A stretch of DNA of 64,000 bases from an uncultured Pelagibacteraceae bacterium. GTDB taxonomy: Bacteria; Pseudomonadota; Alphaproteobacteria; Pelagibacterales; Pelagibacteraceae. Numbering within the stretch: the first letter of the stretch is position 1; every line of letters starts with the position of its first letter. The DNA is taken from the NCBI GenBank assembly GCA_902620465.1, contig CACNIF010000005.1, positions 30,656 to 94,655 of the forward strand. The letters are read 5' to 3'. Shown here piece by piece: positions 21,462 through 30,046 of the stretch. Under the pieces are notes generated by a model. That model worked only from the letters and a program-made list of their open reading frames with translations, ran no database searches and was not told where the DNA came from. The position numbers and the translations under genes are program-made.

Positions 21462-22232
21462 ATGAAGTTTATTATACTTGGATGCGGTAGTTCTATGGGT
21501 GTTCCTAGACCCGATGGCTTTTTTGGTAATTGTGATCCAAACAATGAAAAAAATTACAGGACAAGATGTTCCGCCTTATTAAAAACTTCAAACGAGAATA
21601 TTTTATTTGATACATCTCCTGATTTACGTCAACAGTTATTAAGACATAATATTAAGAAAATTGATAAAGTGTTTTATTCTCATATGCATGGAGATCAAAC
21701 GCACGGTATTAATGATTTGAGACCTTTCTATCTTAGTAGCAAAAAACAGATAAACGTTTATGCAGACCAGATTACTTCAAAATATTTAAAAAAAAGTTTT
21801 TCATATATATTTAATAGTTACTCGAAAGAATATCCTGCTACCCTTAAATTAAATAAACTAACAAAGAATTTTTTTATGAAGAATAATCACAAGAAAATTA
21901 ATATTAGATCAGTTATTGTTAATCATGGTAATGTAAAATCAAATTGTTTTATAATCAATAAGAAGATAGCCTACATTAGCGATGTTAGTAAAATTTATAA
22001 AAAAGATTATAAATATTTTCGTAAATTAAAATATATAATTATTGATTGTTTGTGGTACGATCATCATCCATCTCATTTCAATTTAGAAAAATCATTATTA
22101 ATGGTGAAAGAATTTAAACCAAAGAAGGCTATTTTAACAAATCTGTCTCCTGTTTTAGATTATGCTGAACTTAAAAAGATTTTACCTAAAAATGTTATTC
22201 CTGCTCATGATGGTCTTTTGTTGAAATTATAG
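21462..22232 (+). CDS. MBL-fold metallohydrolase (PhnP-like)
   Basis: A 256-aa metallo-beta-lactamase-fold protein. LGCGSSMGVPRPDG and the metal motif SHMHGDQTHGINDLRPF match the small phosphodiesterase-like group seen downstream of tatD in alphaproteobacteria; in that subgroup Gln replacing the usual His after Asp is normal. Later ligands are likely His in VNHGNV, Asp in YISDVS and the C-terminal PAHDG. The substrate is unknown, probably a phosphodiester. The stop overlaps the convergent gpx stop by 6 bases. Confidence 0.88.
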   Translation: MKFIILGCGSSMGVPRPDGFFGNCDPNNEKNYRTRCSALLKTSNENILFDTSPDLRQQLLRHNIKKIDKVFYSHMHGDQTHGINDLRPFYLSSKKQINVYADQITSKYLKKSFSYIFNSYSKEYPATLKLNKLTKNFFMKNNHKKINIRSVIVNHGNVKSNCFIINKKIAYISDVSKIYKKDYKYFRKLKYIIIDCLWYDHHPSHFNLEKSLLMVKEFKPKKAILTNLSPVLDYAELKKILPKNVIPAHDGLLLKL

Positions 22233-22772
22233 AATACTTTCTATTTTCTTTATTATCTTATTTGATAGTGGTTTTGTAAAAGATGAATAAGTATCCTCAA
22301 CTTTACCTTCCTTATTTATTAAAATTTTATAGAAATTCCACTTTGGTATAGCTGATTTACCATGGTTATCAGCAGCCCATTTAAATAATTCATGTGCATT
22401 TTCTCCCTTAACTTCTGTTATACTTGACAATGGAAAACTGATATCAAAATTAACTTCACAGAACTTCTTTACATCCTCATCTTTTTTTTTTTCCTGATTG
22501 AATGAGTTAGAAGGCACACCAAATACAACAAGACCTTTAGATTTATATTGATCCCAAAGTTCTTGTAATTCACCATACTGTTTTGTAAAACCACAGTAGC
22601 TTGCTGTATTAACAATCAAGATGACTTTATTTTTATATTTACCAAAGTCGATAATCTCACCTGAAATACTTTCTATTTTGAAATCATAAAAAACTTTTTC
22701 ATAATTTCCAGCAGTTGCATTTTTGAAAAACAGCATAAATATTGTTAAGGCTACAAATAATTTTATTTTCAT
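22227..22772 (-). CDS. Exported glutathione peroxidase-family protein
   Basis: A 181-aa thiol peroxidase with a probable signal peptide (about residues 1-21). The peroxidatic Cys is in VNTASYCGFTKQYGELQ, with the later PSNSFNQE (a variant of the NQFGxQEP box) and WNFYKILINKEG blocks that carry the catalytic Gln/Trp. It should reduce peroxides using thioredoxin-like or glutathione donors in the periplasm. It overlaps nhaA by 4 bases, suggesting co-transcription. Confidence 0.92.
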   Translation of the reverse strand: MKIKLFVALTIFMLFFKNATAGNYEKVFYDFKIESISGEIIDFGKYKNKVILIVNTASYCGFTKQYGELQELWDQYKSKGLVVFGVPSNSFNQEKKKDEDVKKFCEVNFDISFPLSSITEVKGENAHELFKWAADNHGKSAIPKWNFYKILINKEGKVEDTYSSFTKPLSNKIIKKIESIL

Positions 22773-23941
22773 TTATTTGGTGTAAGTAATATTAAAAAAT
22801 AACCAAATAAAGTGGATAAAAGTGACCCAGTTAAAACACCTATTTTTACACCATCCATATATTGCATATTTTCAACAAAAGCTAAATTTCCAACAAATAA
22901 ACTCATTGTAAAACCTATTCCTGTTAATACACCAACACCATAAAAATTATACCAATTAGAGTTATTTGGCATTTGTGCTATTTTTGTTTTAATAGCTACA
23001 TAAGAAAAGACAAAGACCCCAAGTTGTTTTCCAACAAATAATCCTAACAATATTCCAAGAGGAACTTTATCCAGTAATGAGTTTATGGATAGGCCTTCTA
23101 GCGAAACACCCGCGTTAGCAAATGCAAATAAAGGCATTATACCAAAGGCAACATAGGGACTAATTGTATGCTCAACTTTGATTAATAAAGAAAAATCTTT
23201 TTCTTTTTTTCTGTGAGGTATAGTCATCGCTAACAATACCCCTGCGATTGTTGCGTGTATTCCAGAGTTATGAGTAAAATCCCATAGAAAAATTCCTATT
23301 ATCAAGTAAGGTAAAAATTTTTTAATATTAAATTTATTTATAATTAATAAAACCAAAAAAGCTAAAAGCATCAAGCTTAAGTATTTGATGCTCAAGTCTC
23401 CAGAGTAAAATAGAGCAATAATCACAATTGCACCCAAATCGTCAATAATGGCAAGAGCCGTCAAAAAAACTTTTAACGACAATGGAACTCTTTTTCCTAA
23501 TAATGAAAGGACACCAAGAGAAAAAGCTATATCAGTAGCTGAAGGAATAGCCCAACCATTGAGAGTTTCACTATCACCAAAGTTTATAAAAACATAAAAT
23601 AACGCAGGAACAAGCATTCCTCCAACTGCAGCAATAATAGGAAGTAAAGCTTGCTTAATATTAGAGAGTTCTCCTTGTAAAAATTCTCTCTTTATTTCTA
23701 GAGTAACAAAAAAAAAGAATATGGCCATTAAAGCGTCGTTAATCCAATGTAAGACACTCAATTTAATTCCAAAATTGTTAACACCTAAAAAAATATATTT
23801 TTCTAAAGTAGAAAAGTATGTTTCTGATAAATTTGAATTACTTATAAATAAAGCAATTATAGCAGCAAATAACAAAACCAAACCACTTGCTGCTTCTAAT
23901 TTGAAAAACCATTTAAAAGGTTTAGAAATGTAATTAATCAT
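22769..23941 (-). CDS. nhaA: Na+/H+ antiporter NhaA
   Basis: A 390-aa membrane protein with about twelve hydrophobic segments and NhaA landmarks: PSATDIAFSLGVLSLLGKRVP, ALAIIDDLGAIVIIALFYSG (the two adjacent Asp transport residues) and FGIMPLFAFANAGV. It exchanges sodium for protons across the inner membrane, which fits a marine cell. The first residues MINYISKPFKWFFKLEAASGLVLL are typical of the family. Confidence 0.97.
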   Translation of the reverse strand: MINYISKPFKWFFKLEAASGLVLLFAAIIALFISNSNLSETYFSTLEKYIFLGVNNFGIKLSVLHWINDALMAIFFFFVTLEIKREFLQGELSNIKQALLPIIAAVGGMLVPALFYVFINFGDSETLNGWAIPSATDIAFSLGVLSLLGKRVPLSLKVFLTALAIIDDLGAIVIIALFYSGDLSIKYLSLMLLAFLVLLIINKFNIKKFLPYLIIGIFLWDFTHNSGIHATIAGVLLAMTIPHRKKEKDFSLLIKVEHTISPYVAFGIMPLFAFANAGVSLEGLSINSLLDKVPLGILLGLFVGKQLGVFVFSYVAIKTKIAQMPNNSNWYNFYGVGVLTGIGFTMSLFVGNLAFVENMQYMDGVKIGVLTGSLLSTLFGYFLILLTPNK

Positions 23942-23942
23942 C

Positions 23943-24416
23943 TTATTTAATCAAATCTTTTATAAAAAGATATATATCTATTAAAGTTTCGTAAAAATTA
24001 AATAAAATTAATTCAAGATTTGGAAATATTGGTAATAATAGGGCCTGAAATGTATCCAAAACGATCAATAGTGCGAGAAATGACAGAATTAATACAAAAA
24101 AATAACCTATAAAATTAAAAAAATTTAACTTTGTTTTTTTTTCGTACTTGACTAAAGCTTTATCTTTTTGTTTGCCAACATTATCTTTCTTCTTGTTAGG
24201 AATATCTTTGTTTACGTCAGTTAAAATTTCTCTTTTATTAACATCTTCATGAAAATCTTTTATTGTATCTTGAATTCTTAAATTTGAAACATTTTGCTCA
24301 AATTTATAAAACCAAACCTTTGAACATGATCCACATTGTAAATTACGCCCCTCTGAAGGTATCAAATTTGCATCAATTTCAAAATTTTTTTTCCCACAAG
24401 GACATGAAATAATCAT
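23943..24416 (-). CDS. Zinc-ribbon membrane protein (MJ0042-type)
   Basis: A 157-aa protein beginning MIISCPCGKKNFEID and continuing LQCGSCSKVWFY, a CxC/CxxC zinc ribbon of the MJ0042 type found at the N-terminus of many alphaproteobacterial hypothetical membrane proteins. A charged linker leads to one or two C-terminal hydrophobic segments (about residues 105-150). Function is unknown; the topology suggests a cytoplasmic ribbon tethered to the inner membrane. It is 1 base from nhaA and probably in the same transcript. Confidence 0.75.
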   Translation of the reverse strand: MIISCPCGKKNFEIDANLIPSEGRNLQCGSCSKVWFYKFEQNVSNLRIQDTIKDFHEDVNKREILTDVNKDIPNKKKDNVGKQKDKALVKYEKKTKLNFFNFIGYFFVLILSFLALLIVLDTFQALLLPIFPNLELILFNFYETLIDIYLFIKDLIK

Positions 24417-24472
24417 GTATCCTTATATATCAGATTTTGATTAAAATTCCTCATATTTGGCAGCTTTATCCA

Positions 24473-24500
24473 TTGAAAATATTAATAACTACTGTATTAG
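24473..24500 (+). promoter_or_regulatory. Probable sigma-70 promoter of tRNA-Pro
   Basis: TTGAAA and TATTAG are separated by 16 bases, and the -10 box ends 9 bases before the tRNA 5' end, so transcription would begin almost at the mature tRNA. The -10 is not consensus. Confidence 0.4.
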
Positions 24501-24509
24501 TACATCATT

Positions 24510-24586
<77 letters not shown>

Positions 24587-24592
24587 TCAATT

Positions 24593-24874
24593 ATGAAAAA
24601 AGCAAAAATTTACATACCAAATAAAAGTGCAATGCAGTCAGGTTTGGGTAAATCTATAAAATGGATTTTAGAATTTGAAACAAAAGATCCAACTAAGAAT
24701 CCTTTAATGGGTTGGGAGAGTTCTTCTGACACTTTAAGTGAGTTAAAATTAGAATTTTCATCGAAAGCAAGTGCGATTGATTATGCAAAAAAAAAAAGAA
24801 TTGATTATGAGTTAATCGAACCGAAAAAAAGAAAGATTGTTAAAAAATCTTATGCGGATAATTTTTTAAAATAA
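24593..24874 (+). CDS. NDUFS4-like complex I subunit
   Basis: A 93-aa protein matching the ETC complex I conserved region (mitochondrial NDUFS4/18 kDa-like, present in alphaproteobacteria): KSAMQSGLG, WILEFETKDPTKNPLMGWESSSDTL and the helix with SKASAIDYAKKKRIDYELIEP. It is probably a peripheral accessory subunit of NADH dehydrogenase I. The nuo operon is not in the window. One base separates its stop from the next gene start (adjacent TAA-ATG). Confidence 0.9.
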   Translation: MKKAKIYIPNKSAMQSGLGKSIKWILEFETKDPTKNPLMGWESSSDTLSELKLEFSSKASAIDYAKKKRIDYELIEPKKRKIVKKSYADNFLK

Positions 24875-25867
24875 ATGTTTAAATTTTTTAGTCAAAAAAA
24901 ATGGTTTCCTTGGAGTATAGGTGGCACTATATTAATTCTGCTTGCTACTTGGTACCAAGTACAATTAGACGTAAGAATTAACGAATGGTTTGGTGAATTT
25001 TATGACACTTTGCAAAAAGCTTTGACTGAACCAAATTCAGTTTCAGAAAAAGAATTTATTAATTATCTTTTTACTTTTGCCAAAATTGCTGCTGTTTATA
25101 TTCTTGTGGTTATTTTTAGTGACTATTTTACTAGTCATTGGACTTTCAGGTGGAGAACAGCAATGGCTGATTTTTATCATGATAAATGGGACGATGCTTC
25201 ATCTATAGAGGGTGCTTCTCAAAGAGTTCAGGAAGATACTCTTAAATTTGCAAGAATTATGGAGGGCTTAGGTGCAGAACTTTTAAGAAGTTTAATGACT
25301 CTTATAGCATTTACTCCTATTTTATGGGGCCTTTCCAAAAGTATTACGGTATTACCTTGGGTTGGTGAAGTAGAACATGCTTTAGTTTGGGTTGCTGTAC
25401 TCTCTGCTTTGGGCGGTACAATATTATTAGCAAGTGTTGGAATAAAATTACCTGGAATAGAATATGATATACAAAAAGAAGAAGCTGCATATAGAAAAGA
25501 ACTTGTCTTGGGTGAAGATTTTAAAGAAAGTGCAAAACCTGAAAAAATAACTGATCTTTACGGGGGAGTTCGAAAAATACATTATAAAATGTATTTTCAT
25601 TATCTTTACTTTAATGCAGTAAAATGGAGTTATTTACAAGGAATGGTTATAGTTCCTTACTTGGCGTTGGCACCAACAATTGTAACTGGTGCAATTACAT
25701 TAGGGTTTGTTCAACAAATAATAAGAGCTTTTGGAAGAGTTGAAACTTCACTTCAATATCTGGTAAGAAGCTGGCCTATAATTGTTGAATTAATATCTGT
25801 TTGGAAACGATTAAGAGAATTTGAGGCAAAATTAGAAAAAAATACATCTTTAGAAACTGTTAGGTAA
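24875..25867 (+). CDS. SbmA/BacA-like inner-membrane transporter
   Basis: A 330-aa polytopic protein without an ATPase domain. FTSHWTFRWRTAMADFYHDKW and the QRVQEDTLKFARIMEGLG block are characteristic of SbmA/BacA, which import peptides and are related to ABC transporter membrane domains but are powered by the proton gradient. The slightly shortened length (SbmA is about 400 aa) is noted. A role in uptake of peptides or modified lipids is plausible. The stop overlaps the glpX ATG by one base. Confidence 0.88.
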   Translation: MFKFFSQKKWFPWSIGGTILILLATWYQVQLDVRINEWFGEFYDTLQKALTEPNSVSEKEFINYLFTFAKIAAVYILVVIFSDYFTSHWTFRWRTAMADFYHDKWDDASSIEGASQRVQEDTLKFARIMEGLGAELLRSLMTLIAFTPILWGLSKSITVLPWVGEVEHALVWVAVLSALGGTILLASVGIKLPGIEYDIQKEEAAYRKELVLGEDFKESAKPEKITDLYGGVRKIHYKMYFHYLYFNAVKWSYLQGMVIVPYLALAPTIVTGAITLGFVQQIIRAFGRVETSLQYLVRSWPIIVELISVWKRLREFEAKLEKNTSLETVR

Positions 25868-26808
25868 TGTATTTAGATAAGAAATTTGAAAAACTTTTTT
25901 TAAATGTTTCAAACAGAGCTGCACTATCCTCATATTACTTTATAGGAAAAAAAGACAAAATATCTGCTGATAAAGCAGCGGTAGATGCAATGAGAAATGA
26001 ATTAAACAAAATTGATATGAATGGAGAAATTGTAATAGGTGAGGGGGAATTGGACAAAGCACCAATGCTTTATATTGGGGAAAAAGTTGGCAATAAAAAT
26101 GGACCAGATTTAGATATAGCTGTTGACCCATTAGAGGGAACTAATTTTGTTGCTAATAATTTATCCGGGGCTCTTTCAGTAATTGCTGTTTCTAACAAAT
26201 CTGATCTATTTAATGCTCCTGAGACATACATGGACAAATTATCTGTTAATTTTTCTGAACCTAATGTTGTAGATCTAGATTATTCAGTAAAAAAAAATAT
26301 TTTTAATTTATCAGAATTTAAAAATAAGCGACCTGAGGACTTGACTGCTTGTATTTTAGATCGACCAAGGCACAAAGCAATTATAGACGAATTGATAAAA
26401 TTGAAGGTCCAATTAAAGTTAATAACTGATGGAGATATTGCTGGAGCTTTAATGGTTATAGATAAAAAATACTCAGTAGATATTTTTTTAGGAGTCGGTG
26501 GAGGGCCAGAGGGAGTTTTAGCTGCTACTGCGCTAGATGCATATAATTGTAATTTTCAGGGAAGATTTTTATTTAATTCAAACAAAGATAAAGAGAGAGC
26601 AAAAAAAATGGGTATTAAAGATTTTGATAAAAAATATCAGCTAAATGAAATTGTAAAAGGTGATAGTATATTTTGTGCTACTGGAATTACATCTGGAGAT
26701 ATTGTTTCAGGGATTGAGGTAGTTAATGACGAATTTGTTTCTGAGACACTTATTACACACAAATCCTCTGGATTAAAAAAAATAATAAAAACTAAACAAT
26801 TAATTTAA
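25867..26808 (+). CDS. glpX: Class II fructose-1,6-bisphosphatase
   Basis: A 313-aa GlpX-type phosphatase: GEGELDKAPMLYIGE and VDPLEGTNFVANNLSGALSV carry the metal/phosphate ligands, with LGVGGGPEGVLAATAL in the C-terminal half. It converts fructose-1,6-bisphosphate to fructose-6-phosphate in gluconeogenesis. It overlaps the SbmA-like gene by one base. Confidence 0.96.
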   Translation: MYLDKKFEKLFLNVSNRAALSSYYFIGKKDKISADKAAVDAMRNELNKIDMNGEIVIGEGELDKAPMLYIGEKVGNKNGPDLDIAVDPLEGTNFVANNLSGALSVIAVSNKSDLFNAPETYMDKLSVNFSEPNVVDLDYSVKKNIFNLSEFKNKRPEDLTACILDRPRHKAIIDELIKLKVQLKLITDGDIAGALMVIDKKYSVDIFLGVGGGPEGVLAATALDAYNCNFQGRFLFNSNKDKERAKKMGIKDFDKKYQLNEIVKGDSIFCATGITSGDIVSGIEVVNDEFVSETLITHKSSGLKKIIKTKQLI

Positions 26809-26867
26809 TAAATTCATATTATAAACACTTGATAAATGTTTTATTATACAATAAAAAGCAGCTCTTC

Positions 26868-26942
26868 GGTCCCTTCGTCTATCGGTTAGGACACGTGGTT
26901 TTCATCCTCGAAAGAGGGGTTCGATTCCCCTAGGGACCGCCA
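26868..26942 (+). tRNA. tRNA-Glu (anticodon TTC)
   Basis: 75 nt: acceptor GGTCCCT/AGGGACC, D arm GTCT-ATCGGTTA-GGAC, anticodon loop TTTTCAT with TTC at 26901-26903, T arm AGGGG-TTCGATT-CCCCT, CCA encoded. The anticodon stem CGTGG/CCTCG contains a T-T mismatch at its third pair (26896 with 26908). Confidence 0.96.
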
Positions 26943-26959
26943 AAATAAAATTAATCTAT

Positions 26960-27223
26960 ATGCTTTTTTATGTTTATCTTATAAAAACCATAAAAGGGTT
27001 TAAAAATAAATCTTATGTTGGATTTACAAATAATATAAAGAATAGATTAGCAAAACATAATGAAAATAAAGGGGCTAAAGCTACAAAAGGTTATAAGTGG
27101 GAATTGGTTTATAAAAAAAGATTCAAAAATAAATCATCAGCACTTTCATATGAGCATAAATTAAAGAAGGATAGACTTAAAAGAATATCGCTAATTGGTA
27201 TTTATGAAAAAAAAAAATATTAA
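26960..27223 (+). CDS. GIY-YIG domain protein (UPF0213 type)
   Basis: An 87-aa single-domain protein with YVYLIKT, SYVGFTNNIKNRLAKHN, GAKATKGYKWELVY and the C-terminal SALSYEHKLKKDRLKR containing the conserved Glu. This is the stand-alone GIY-YIG layout of bacterial UPF0213 proteins, presumed nucleases of unknown target. It begins 17 bases after the tRNA-Glu CCA and overlaps the next gene. Confidence 0.9.
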   Translation: MLFYVYLIKTIKGFKNKSYVGFTNNIKNRLAKHNENKGAKATKGYKWELVYKKRFKNKSSALSYEHKLKKDRLKRISLIGIYEKKKY

Positions 27224-29324
27224 AATAGCTACAATATTACCCTATAAAGAAAATTACACTTATACAAAAGCCTCCGCAGCTTCTTTATGGGTGAGTGAAT
27301 TCTTCAGAAAATCAAAATTTAAAACATCAAATTATATTTATGGACAGACAAAATATAAAGATTTTCTATCAAAAAATTATATTAATATTGACTTAAAGAA
27401 TATTAAATCAAAATTTAAAAGTGCCACTAAGGAATATTCAAAAAAACTAATTAAGAAATTTAAAAATCAAAAATTTGATTTAATTGAAATACATAATAGG
27501 CCCCTCATTTTAAAAGAAATAGCTAAAAAAATTAATTCTAGATTCATGATCTATTTTCATAACGACCCATTATCAATGAAAGGATCAAAAACTGTCAAAG
27601 AAAGACTCAATATAATTTCTAATGTTGAAAAGATTATTTTTGTTAGTGAATGGACACAAAAAAGATTTTTTATAGATTTAGACAATAAACTAAAAACTAA
27701 ATCTGAAATTGTTTATCCCAGCATAAATCCAAAAAAAAAATTGATGATTAAAAAAAAATATATCACATTTGTAGGAAAACTTAATGAGTCAAAAGGTTAT
27801 GACTTATTTTCAAAATCTATTATAAAAATATTGAATGAGTTTCCTGAATGGAAAGCTTTTTCTCTAGGTGATGAAGATAGAAGAAAAATATTTATAAAGC
27901 ATCGTAACCATATTGAACTAGGTTTTATAAAACATACAAAAGTTCTAAGTTTGTTAGACAAATCTTCAATTTCTGTTGTGCCATCTAAGTGGGATGAACC
28001 TTTTGGTAGAACAGCTTTAGAAGCAACCTCAAGAGGATGTGCAACTATAATTTCTAATAAAGGAGGATTACCTGAAACTACAAAGCAAGCAATTATACTA
28101 AAAAATCTCGATGCTAATAATCTTTATAAACAAATAAAATTTTTAATAAAAAATAAAAAAAAAAGAAAAACAATTCAAAAAGATTCATTTTCTAAGGTTG
28201 AGCATATTATTTCTGAAAATACAAAACTTATTGATAAAATTAGACAGGAATGTCTACCATATAATAATTTTAATTTTATAAAAAACAAATTAAAAATACT
28301 TAACATTTATAATCAAGGTCAAAAATTAGATCATAGACTTTATAATATATCTTTAGGAAAAAAATTTACGAATGGATTTATAAGAAATGGTCATGATGTA
28401 CTCGAGATTAGTGATAGGGACTATATAAAGAATAACAGAACATTTTCTTTTACTCCTGTAAAAGACTCTTTTCAGAAATATCTAATTGAATCTTTTAAAA
28501 ATTATAATCCAGATCTTCTATTTTTTGGTCACACTAAGAATATTGATAGAGAAACTATAGATACGCTTAAATCATTAAATAAAAATTTAATTATTTCGCA
28601 ATGGAATGAGGATCCTATAATGCCAAGTTTAAATTATTCAAAAAATAATATTAATAATATTCAAAAATATTCAAAATTAGTTGATCATAATTTTATAACT
28701 ACTAACCCGAGTGAATTAAAAAAACAGAATATAAATATTGGTAATTTTCATTTTTTCTTTGTCCCAGTTGATAAGAATATAGAATTTTTTGATGTATATA
28801 AGCTGAGGCCACAAAAAGATCTTTTTTACGCTATGAGTCATGGAGTAAATAGAGCGACGTTAAAAGAGGGGATTGAAGATGATCGCATTATTTTTTTAAA
28901 TAATTTAGTAAAAAAGATACCTAACATTAAATATGACTTTTATGGTTTTGCGAACAAACAGCCAATTTGGGGGAATAATTTTTTTCATTCACTAATTAAC
29001 TCCAAAATGGGTCTAAATCTTAGTAGGGGGAAGCCAACCAAATATTACTCCAGCAATAGAATAGCATCAATTATGGGTAATGGTTTACTGACTTTTATTG
29101 ATAAAAAAGTACAAATGGATCATTTTTTTAATACTAGGGAGATAGTTTTTTATAATAACATCAATGATCTAGCTGATAAAATAAATTTCTATTCAAAAAA
29201 TGACAAGCTTCGAAAAAAAATTGCAATGAATGGTCAAAAAAAATATTTTAAATTATTTAATGAAAAACGTATTACCGAATATTTTGTAAATATTTCTGTA
29301 GGTAAAAACTATAAATTATTTTAA
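27204..29324 (+). CDS. Two-domain glycosyltransferase (tandem GT4-like)
   Basis: About 706 aa from the ATG at 27204; the ORF-track start at 27195 is a TTG and is less likely. The first half (to about 355) is a GT4-type transferase with the donor-binding VVPSKWDEPFGRTALEATSRG and GGLPETT blocks. The second half is another GT-B-like domain of the DUF3880/Glyco_trans_1_2 kind (FGHTKNIDRET, SQWNEDPIMPS, GLNLSRGKPTKYYSSNRI, NGLLTFIDK). Such fusions build surface polysaccharide or glycolipid; donor and acceptor are unknown. It lies with an unrecognised gene between tRNA-Glu and an integrase. Confidence 0.85.
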   Translation: MKKKNIKIATILPYKENYTYTKASAASLWVSEFFRKSKFKTSNYIYGQTKYKDFLSKNYINIDLKNIKSKFKSATKEYSKKLIKKFKNQKFDLIEIHNRPLILKEIAKKINSRFMIYFHNDPLSMKGSKTVKERLNIISNVEKIIFVSEWTQKRFFIDLDNKLKTKSEIVYPSINPKKKLMIKKKYITFVGKLNESKGYDLFSKSIIKILNEFPEWKAFSLGDEDRRKIFIKHRNHIELGFIKHTKVLSLLDKSSISVVPSKWDEPFGRTALEATSRGCATIISNKGGLPETTKQAIILKNLDANNLYKQIKFLIKNKKKRKTIQKDSFSKVEHIISENTKLIDKIRQECLPYNNFNFIKNKLKILNIYNQGQKLDHRLYNISLGKKFTNGFIRNGHDVLEISDRDYIKNNRTFSFTPVKDSFQKYLIESFKNYNPDLLFFGHTKNIDRETIDTLKSLNKNLIISQWNEDPIMPSLNYSKNNINNIQKYSKLVDHNFITTNPSELKKQNINIGNFHFFFVPVDKNIEFFDVYKLRPQKDLFYAMSHGVNRATLKEGIEDDRIIFLNNLVKKIPNIKYDFYGFANKQPIWGNNFFHSLINSKMGLNLSRGKPTKYYSSNRIASIMGNGLLTFIDKKVQMDHFFNTREIVFYNNINDLADKINFYSKNDKLRKKIAMNGQKKYFKLFNEKRITEYFVNISVGKNYKLF

Positions 29325-29329
29325 CAAAG

Positions 29330-30046
29330 ATGAAAATACTTGTATACACTCATAGCGATTATTCTTGGGTATGGAAATATTGGCATCAACAAACTGATAA
29401 ATTTTTACAAAATTTCGATAAGATTTGTATATTAAATTCAGACTCATCATTTAGAGAAGATTATATTGAAATCAAATATAATGACGAACTAACCTATAAA
29501 AATAGAGTTCTTTCCTGTTTAAATGATATAGATGATGACGAAATTGTACTTTTTTGTCATGAAGATATGTTTTTATATAAGAAACCTAATTTTGAAATAA
29601 TTGATGAATATATAAATTTAATTAAAAATGATAATTGCGAACTAATTAAATTAATAAGAGCCTTTGAAAATTTAGATAAGTCAAATTTACACGAAAAGTT
29701 ATTTAAAAATCCTGATAAACAATTATTTTCAATCCAGCCAACAATTATCAAAGTTAAAAATCTTAAACATATCTATAATAATGTTCCAGGTGATAATATA
29801 TGGGAATTTGAAGCTAATACTTCAAAAAAATATCTTAAAGATATAATTTCACTTTGTTCATTTGATTTAAATAAAGATAAAAAAAGAGGGAAATTTCATT
29901 ATGATAGTTCTGTATATCCCTATATTTGTACTGCTGTAATTAAAGGAAAATGGAATTTTAATGAATATAAAAAAGAACTATTTGAAATTTTTTATAATAG
30001 AAAATTTAATGTTTTTTCTTATTATTTGTCAAAAATTAAATTTTAA
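29330..30046 (+). CDS. Hypothetical protein, possible glycan-related
   Basis: A 238-aa soluble protein I do not recognise. It starts KILVYTHSDYSWVWKYWHQQ and contains IDDDEIVLFCHEDMFLYKKP, a pattern like the DxD-containing strand of a GT-A transferase, and the late block KRGKFHYDSSVYPYICTAVIKGKWN. It starts 5 bases after the two-domain glycosyltransferase, so a role in the same glycan is a reasonable inference from position only. It is convergent with the integrase, with an 11-base overlap. Confidence 0.7.
   Translation: MKILVYTHSDYSWVWKYWHQQTDKFLQNFDKICILNSDSSFREDYIEIKYNDELTYKNRVLSCLNDIDDDEIVLFCHEDMFLYKKPNFEIIDEYINLIKNDNCELIKLIRAFENLDKSNLHEKLFKNPDKQLFSIQPTIIKVKNLKHIYNNVPGDNIWEFEANTSKKYLKDIISLCSFDLNKDKKRGKFHYDSSVYPYICTAVIKGKWNFNEYKKELFEIFYNRKFNVFSYYLSKIKF

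Noticed and set aside
21660-21720. Loss of a metal ligand in the MBL protein (HMHGDQTHG)
   Set aside because: DQTHG is the usual form in this alphaproteobacterial subgroup, not a defect.
26912-26942. Duplicated tRNA-Glu 3' end as an att site in 30-32 kb
   Set aside because: No second copy of the T-arm/acceptor sequence was found up to 32.3 kb.
27195-27203. TTG start of the large glycosyltransferase
   Set aside because: An ATG follows three codons later and the protein homology begins after it.
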